A stretch of 34,281 nucleotides of DNA. It comes from CAYOKT01 sp964404605. Lineage in GTDB: Bacteria; Electryoneota; Electryoneia; Electryoneales; Electryoneaceae. A program made the translations under genes and the position numbers. The notes below the pieces were generated by a model, which had not been told where the DNA came from, made no database searches, and was given only the letters and a program-made list of their open reading frames with translations. The stretch is from NCBI GenBank assembly GCA_964404605.1, contig CAYOKT010000028.1, positions 1-34,281 on the forward strand, in the 5' to 3' direction. Shown one piece after another: positions 30,542 to 34,281 of the stretch (position 1 is its first letter; each line of letters opens with the position of its first letter).

Positions 30542-33500
30542 CTACCCCCCGCCGCCGCCCGTCGTGTCCGGCTCGGTGGGATAGGTGGGAGTCTCCTGCA
30601 ACTCCTCGATCGGCTGCTCGAAGGTGCCCTGCTGCTCCTGCTGGCCGACCTCCGTGCTCCCCTCTTCGCCCGGGAGAACCACCGGCATATCCTCCGAGAC
30701 CTCGGGGATCGTGTTGTAGACGATCCGCACCCAGAGTCCGCCGCTGGTCCTGTCCGGATCGTTCAGCTCGACGGCGATCAGGTTCTCGCCCCGGTGGACG
30801 AACTCGGTGATCTCCCACGTGTCCACCTGGGACCAGTCGGTGCTGTCCTCGTGCTCGTCCTCCGCGATATACTCGCCGTTCACGTACAGAGTATAATCGT
30901 CATCCGCCGTAATGTACACCTCCGAGAAGGTGATCCGGTTCTCCGAGGTGAACTGCTTGCGGAAGAAGACGGTCTCGTAGCCTTCCCGCCGCTCCCCGAT
31001 GCGCAGCAGGTGCTCGAGGCGGAAGCCGGGCGGTACCGCGGTCTCCGCGGCGCTGGTGTCCACCGCCAAGGTGTCGACCGCCAGAGTGTCCGCCGCCAAG
31101 GTATCCACCGCCAGGGTGTCGGCCTCGAGATCCACCGTTTCCCCGGCCAGGGAGAGGGTGTCCCCGACAGCGGCGGTGTCCGCCGCGGCGGCGAGGGTGT
31201 CGGTTGAAGCCGGGCTGCCCCCGGGCTCCCCCGCGCCCACCGTGTCCGCGCCGAGAGTGTCCGGCTGCGGGGCGACATAGCTGGTATCGATCACGAGGGT
31301 GTCGACCACGATCGTGTCGGTGACCATCGTGTACAGCCCGATCGCGACCGGGTTCGCCCCCTCCACCGAATCCACCTCGAGCGGCTCGGGGAAGCCCGCG
31401 ACCATCGCGGGAACGAAGACACTCACATCAGCCGTATCCGTCTCGAAGCCGTCCACGAACTCCGCCGTCGCCAGCCAGGTGGTGTCCGAGACGACATAGT
31501 TGGCCGTCTCCTTCAGCCCGAGCAGGTAGGCATATGTCGTCGGCGCGGCCTGGACCAGGCGCCGGGCGAACTCGTTCGTCAACGGCTGCGGGCGCAGGCC
31601 GAGATCCTCCGGAATCTGCCAGGCCGTCTCGAGAACCCGCAGCAGGCTCTCGTCCCAGTTGAACGCGATCACGTCATACTGGTCCACGGCGTCCTGCTCG
31701 AGGTAGAGGAGGCTCTCCTCGAACTTTTTCGTATGCCGCGCCTTCGCCTTCAGCGCCGCCGCACCGAAGGCCTCGAACTGCTGGACCGTATTCCAGGCGT
31801 CCTGCAGCGCTTTCTCCGCCAACGGCTCATACACCGGCAACCCCGCGGTGTCCTGCACGGCGAGGCCGAGCACCTGGTACATCATATCCTGCGCGCCGGT
31901 GGCAAAGTCGACGATGATGTCCTGGAAGTCCTGGATCTCCATGGGGAACTCATCGACGTACAGGCCGTACGCACGGGCCTCCTCGTCCTCCTGGCGCAAC
32001 AACCACTCGTACCCGGTGAGATAGAACGAGTACCCCTCCTTGATCGCCCGCTGGAGGTTGCGATCGAACTCGGAATAGAGCGTGTCGGTGAGGTGGACGA
32101 TCTTCCCGCGTGCGATATCCGCCCACGGCCCCTCCACCTTGATCGTGTCCGCCGTGGTGATCGCCTCGAGGTACATCTCGACCGTCGTGCGCACCCGCGG
32201 CAGGACCAGCTCCTTGAGCACCAGGTTCCGGTAGGTCATCTTGTCACGGCGGCGCTGCCCCACATCCGGCAGACCGAGGAAGGCGAGGGTCGCCTCCTCC
32301 TGGATGTCGGCGTTCTGCAGGACGATCTCCGGGATTCTCATCCGCGCCGAGTCACGGAACGCCACGGCGAACCCGATGGATTCCCGGACGTCCTTCTGCC
32401 GCTGGCTCAGGTCGTTCAGCACCTCCTGGCTGTCCACGAGGGCGGTCTCGAGGGTGTCCTTCTGTCCGGCGGTGAGCGCCGGGTCGAGCACCCGCTTCTG
32501 CAACACGGCGATGTGGGCCGACAGGGAATCATAACGGGCGTCGAGGTCCCGCTGAATCCCCTGGATCATCCGGTACGCGTCCAACAGCTTCTGCTCAGTG
32601 GTCTTGTAGCTCCCGATGGCGCCGTTGTAAAAGGCGATCGCGTCATCGGCGAAGCGCTGGGTCTGGGCGACCAGCGATTCGGGAACCGTGGACGTGGTAC
32701 GGGATCGTGTCCACTCCGCATCGGCCACCAGCTCATCGAGCTGCGCCATCCGGTAATAGGCCCGGAAGGACTCCTTCCGGCCGAGGGCAATCAACTCCGT
32801 GTAATCCTTGATCAGCTCTTCACGCTTCTGCTTCTTCTCCTCGCGGGCCCGTTCCTGGCTGGCCTTCGACCCGGTGTAACGGATCTTGGCATACTCCTCG
32901 AACTTCCACTCCGTCAGGTGATCGAGGGCCTTCGAGGCGTATTCCGGATAGCCGGTACCGCCCTTCTCAACCAGTCTCTTGTGGGTGGCGAGGGTTCCCT
33001 CGAAGGCTTTCCGCGCGGCTTCGCGGTCGCCCTGCTGGAGATAGAAGTCCCCCTGCTCGAAGTAAGCCTGCACCGTTCGGGGATCCTCGGGGTACTTGCG
33101 GGCGAAGTCGCCATACACACGGGTCGCCTTCGCCTCATCCCCGAGCTTGAGGTAGAAGCCCGCGGTCTCGAACAGGTACTGCTTGGTGTCCGGTGCATCG
33201 GGGAAGCGCTTCACGTACTCCGCATTGATCCGGATGGCGTCCCTCCAGCGCTCCGCCTCGATGTAGTTCGCCGAGGCCCGCGAGAGCGCGACCTGGACAT
33301 ACTTCGACTCGGGATACTGGAAGGCGAGAGTGTCGAACGCGGCGGCGGCCTCCTCGGGGTTCCGCAACTTGTCCTGGAAGATCACCCCGATGTTGTAGTA
33401 CGCCTTGTCGACATGCTCCGACTTCGGGTATCCGTGCGCGAGCAGGCGGAAGGAGGTGATCGCCTCCTGCCAGTCCTCGATCTCCATGAAGGTGATCCCG

Positions 33501-34281
33501 GATTCGAGCAGGGAACCATCGGCGAATTCATAATCGGGCACCTCGAGGGCGGCGCGGCGGAAGTTGAACGCCGCATCACGCTTGCTCCCCTTCTCCTTGG
33601 TCTGCTTCGCGGAGAGGAAGATGGACTCCGCCTGCCGCGTGCGTGCGGTCGCCAGCAGCTCGCCGCCGATGCCCGCCTCCTTGATCCGTGCGGCGACCTT
33701 CTCGGCGTTGGCGTAATCCCCGCTCTGGAAGTACCCCTCCATCACGGCCTTGTACGCCTCTTCGAGGTGACTGCTGCCCGGGTAGTCCGCGATCAGGTGC
33801 TCGAAATACGCCCGGGAACGGGGGTAGTCCTTCTTGTCGAAGTAGAGCATCCCCCCGCGCATCAGCATGTCGGGGGTCTTCGGGTCCTTGGGGAAGTTGC
33901 TGGTGAAGATGTCGATGGCGTTGATCAACATCCTCTCGCTTTTCAGCAACGGCTGGGGACCGGCCTCCTGCTTCGCCGTCGTGTCGGCGACAGCGGCGGA
34001 CGTGTCCGCGGCGACGACAGCGGAGGTGTCAACAGCAGCAGCGGCGGTGGTGTCGGCGGGCTGCTCCCCCGCAACCGCGCCCGCGGTGTCGGGCGCCGCG
34101 CCGCCCGCCTGCGCTGCGGCGGTGTCGACCGCGGCTTCCTCCGCGGGGACGGCGGCGGTCGTGTCGGCCGCCGGGGCCTGCGCGGGAACCTCACTCTCTA
34201 CTTCTGCGGCGGCAGTCGTGTCCGGAGCGGCGCCCTCAACCTGCGCGCCCGCCTCCTGTCCGGCGGGGGCGGTCGTGTCGG
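30542..34281 (-). CDS. Very large TPR protein with Asp-Thr-rich segments (N-terminus cut by window edge)
   Basis: The frame is open from the stop at 30542 to the right edge, about 1245 residues, with no start in view. The first 105 visible residues are low-complexity Ala/Asp/Thr/Glu with repeated DTTA or DTSA units. Tetratricopeptide repeats follow over about 350 residues (RAYFEHLIADYPGSSHLEEA, AAAAFDTLAFQYPESKYVQV and similar), like BamD/YbgF-type or GltE-type proteins. A long helical region with coiled coils comes next. Near the C-terminus a second DT-rich segment (31047-31310) contains DTLAV repeats. Then a beta-sandwich resembling galactose-binding-like domains (DDDYTLYVNGEYIAED, GENLIAVELND) and a Gln/Pro/Gly-rich tail. 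It is probably in the periplasm or outer membrane and works with the downstream Exb-AgmX machine, as large TPR proteins do in the Myxococcus Glt system. That link rests on gene order. Confidence 0.82.
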   Translation of the reverse strand, partial: DTTAPAGQEAGAQVEGAAPDTTAAAEVESEVPAQAPAADTTAAVPAEEAAVDTAAAQAGGAAPDTAGAVAGEQPADTTAAAAVDTSAVVAADTSAAVADTTAKQEAGPQPLLKSERMLINAIDIFTSNFPKDPKTPDMLMRGGMLYFDKKDYPRSRAYFEHLIADYPGSSHLEEAYKAVMEGYFQSGDYANAEKVAARIKEAGIGGELLATARTRQAESIFLSAKQTKEKGSKRDAAFNFRRAALEVPDYEFADGSLLESGITFMEIEDWQEAITSFRLLAHGYPKSEHVDKAYYNIGVIFQDKLRNPEEAAAAFDTLAFQYPESKYVQVALSRASANYIEAERWRDAIRINAEYVKRFPDAPDTKQYLFETAGFYLKLGDEAKATRVYGDFARKYPEDPRTVQAYFEQGDFYLQQGDREAARKAFEGTLATHKRLVEKGGTGYPEYASKALDHLTEWKFEEYAKIRYTGSKASQERAREEKKQKREELIKDYTELIALGRKESFRAYYRMAQLDELVADAEWTRSRTTSTVPESLVAQTQRFADDAIAFYNGAIGSYKTTEQKLLDAYRMIQGIQRDLDARYDSLSAHIAVLQKRVLDPALTAGQKDTLETALVDSQEVLNDLSQRQKDVRESIGFAVAFRDSARMRIPEIVLQNADIQEEATLAFLGLPDVGQRRRDKMTYRNLVLKELVLPRVRTTVEMYLEAITTADTIKVEGPWADIARGKIVHLTDTLYSEFDRNLQRAIKEGYSFYLTGYEWLLRQEDEEARAYGLYVDEFPMEIQDFQDIIVDFATGAQDMMYQVLGLAVQDTAGLPVYEPLAEKALQDAWNTVQQFEAFGAAALKAKARHTKKFEESLLYLEQDAVDQYDVIAFNWDESLLRVLETAWQIPEDLGLRPQPLTNEFARRLVQAAPTTYAYLLGLKETANYVVSDTTWLATAEFVDGFETDTADVSVFVPAMVAGFPEPLEVDSVEGANPVAIGLYTMVTDTIVVDTLVIDTSYVAPQPDTLGADTVGAGEPGGSPASTDTLAAAADTAAVGDTLSLAGETVDLEADTLAVDTLAADTLAVDTLAVDTSAAETAVPPGFRLEHLLRIGERREGYETVFFRKQFTSENRITFSEVYITADDDYTLYVNGEYIAEDEHEDSTDWSQVDTWEITEFVHRGENLIAVELNDPDRTSGGLWVRIVYNTIPEVSEDMPVVLPGEEGSTEVGQQEQQGTFEQPIEELQETPTYPTEPDTTGGGGG
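31056..31130. repeat. Tandem 15-base repeat inside the large TPR gene
   Basis: Five consecutive 15-base units begin GTGTC or GTATC (31056, 31071, 31086, 31101, 31116); the last is degenerate. On the coding strand they give LEADT, LAADT and LAVDT-type pentapeptides. Such a repeat can change copy number by slippage without shifting the frame. Confidence 0.8.
33960..34281. repeat. Low-complexity Asp-Thr/Ala-rich coding segment
   Basis: The segment encodes irregularly spaced DTT, DTA and DTS units separated by Ala, Val, Gln and Glu, at least nine in about 105 residues. The DNA shows repeated GTGTC/GGCGG-type words on the plus strand. It is probably a flexible linker in the envelope and runs beyond the right edge. 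Confidence 0.65.

Noticed and set aside
31056..31130. Possible CRISPR-like array from the 15-base periodicity
   Set aside because: The units are contiguous, have no spacers and are in frame within a coding sequence, so they are a protein repeat.

Overview
The window comes from a very GC-rich, didermic, flagellated bacterium. A member of the Fibrobacterota-Chlorobiota-Bacteroidota (FCB) superphylum fits best, perhaps an Eisenbacteria-, Krumholzibacteriota- or Gemmatimonadota-like lineage. The reasons are: a secreted beta-helix protein with a YPNPFN-type C-terminal sorting domain; a YbeY whose third metal ligand is Asp; several promoters with a TAnnTT(TG) -10 element that recalls Bacteroidota; and an ExbB/ExbD/ExbD/AgmX-like envelope module of the kind known from Myxococcota and Fibrobacterota. 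The taxonomic placement is inference. I found no rRNA, tRNA, CRISPR array, prophage or insertion sequence.

Left part (1-5.8 kb): an iron-uptake operon on the minus strand (feoB, cut by the window edge, and a DtxR-FeoA-FeoA fusion regulator) has a promoter whose -10 box lies inside a perfect palindrome. A DUF1858-like protein, a lipoprotein, a hairpin-rich intergenic repeat and a HypE-like protein lacking the catalytic C-terminal Cys follow.

Middle part (6-14.5 kb): a secreted beta-helix protein, a PIN-PhoH ATPase, a lipoprotein, XerD, a DUF374 acyltransferase, a small basic protein with its own promoter and terminator, a lone flgB behind a near-consensus sigma-54 promoter, and a second DtxR-family regulator with a palindrome at its predicted transcription start. 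Two kinds of dispersed repeat occur here.

Right-centre (14.6-25.2 kb, all minus strand): a tightly packed RNA/envelope housekeeping run, read as phoH, pgpH-type HD phosphodiesterase, ybeY, CNNM/CorC, radical SAM-DUF2344 and RNase G. Several junctions overlap or abut. A lipoprotein-LysM pair with its own promoter lies upstream.

Right part (25.4-34.3 kb, all minus strand): aspS lies directly behind a terminator that closes an ExbB-ExbD-ExbD-AgmX/TonB-like operon. Upstream are a small secreted protein and a very large TPR protein, cut by the right edge, with Asp-Thr-rich low-complexity segments. I read this group as a proton-driven trans-envelope machine related to Tol/Ton/Glt-type systems. One of its two ExbD subunits has Asn in place of the proton-carrying Asp.
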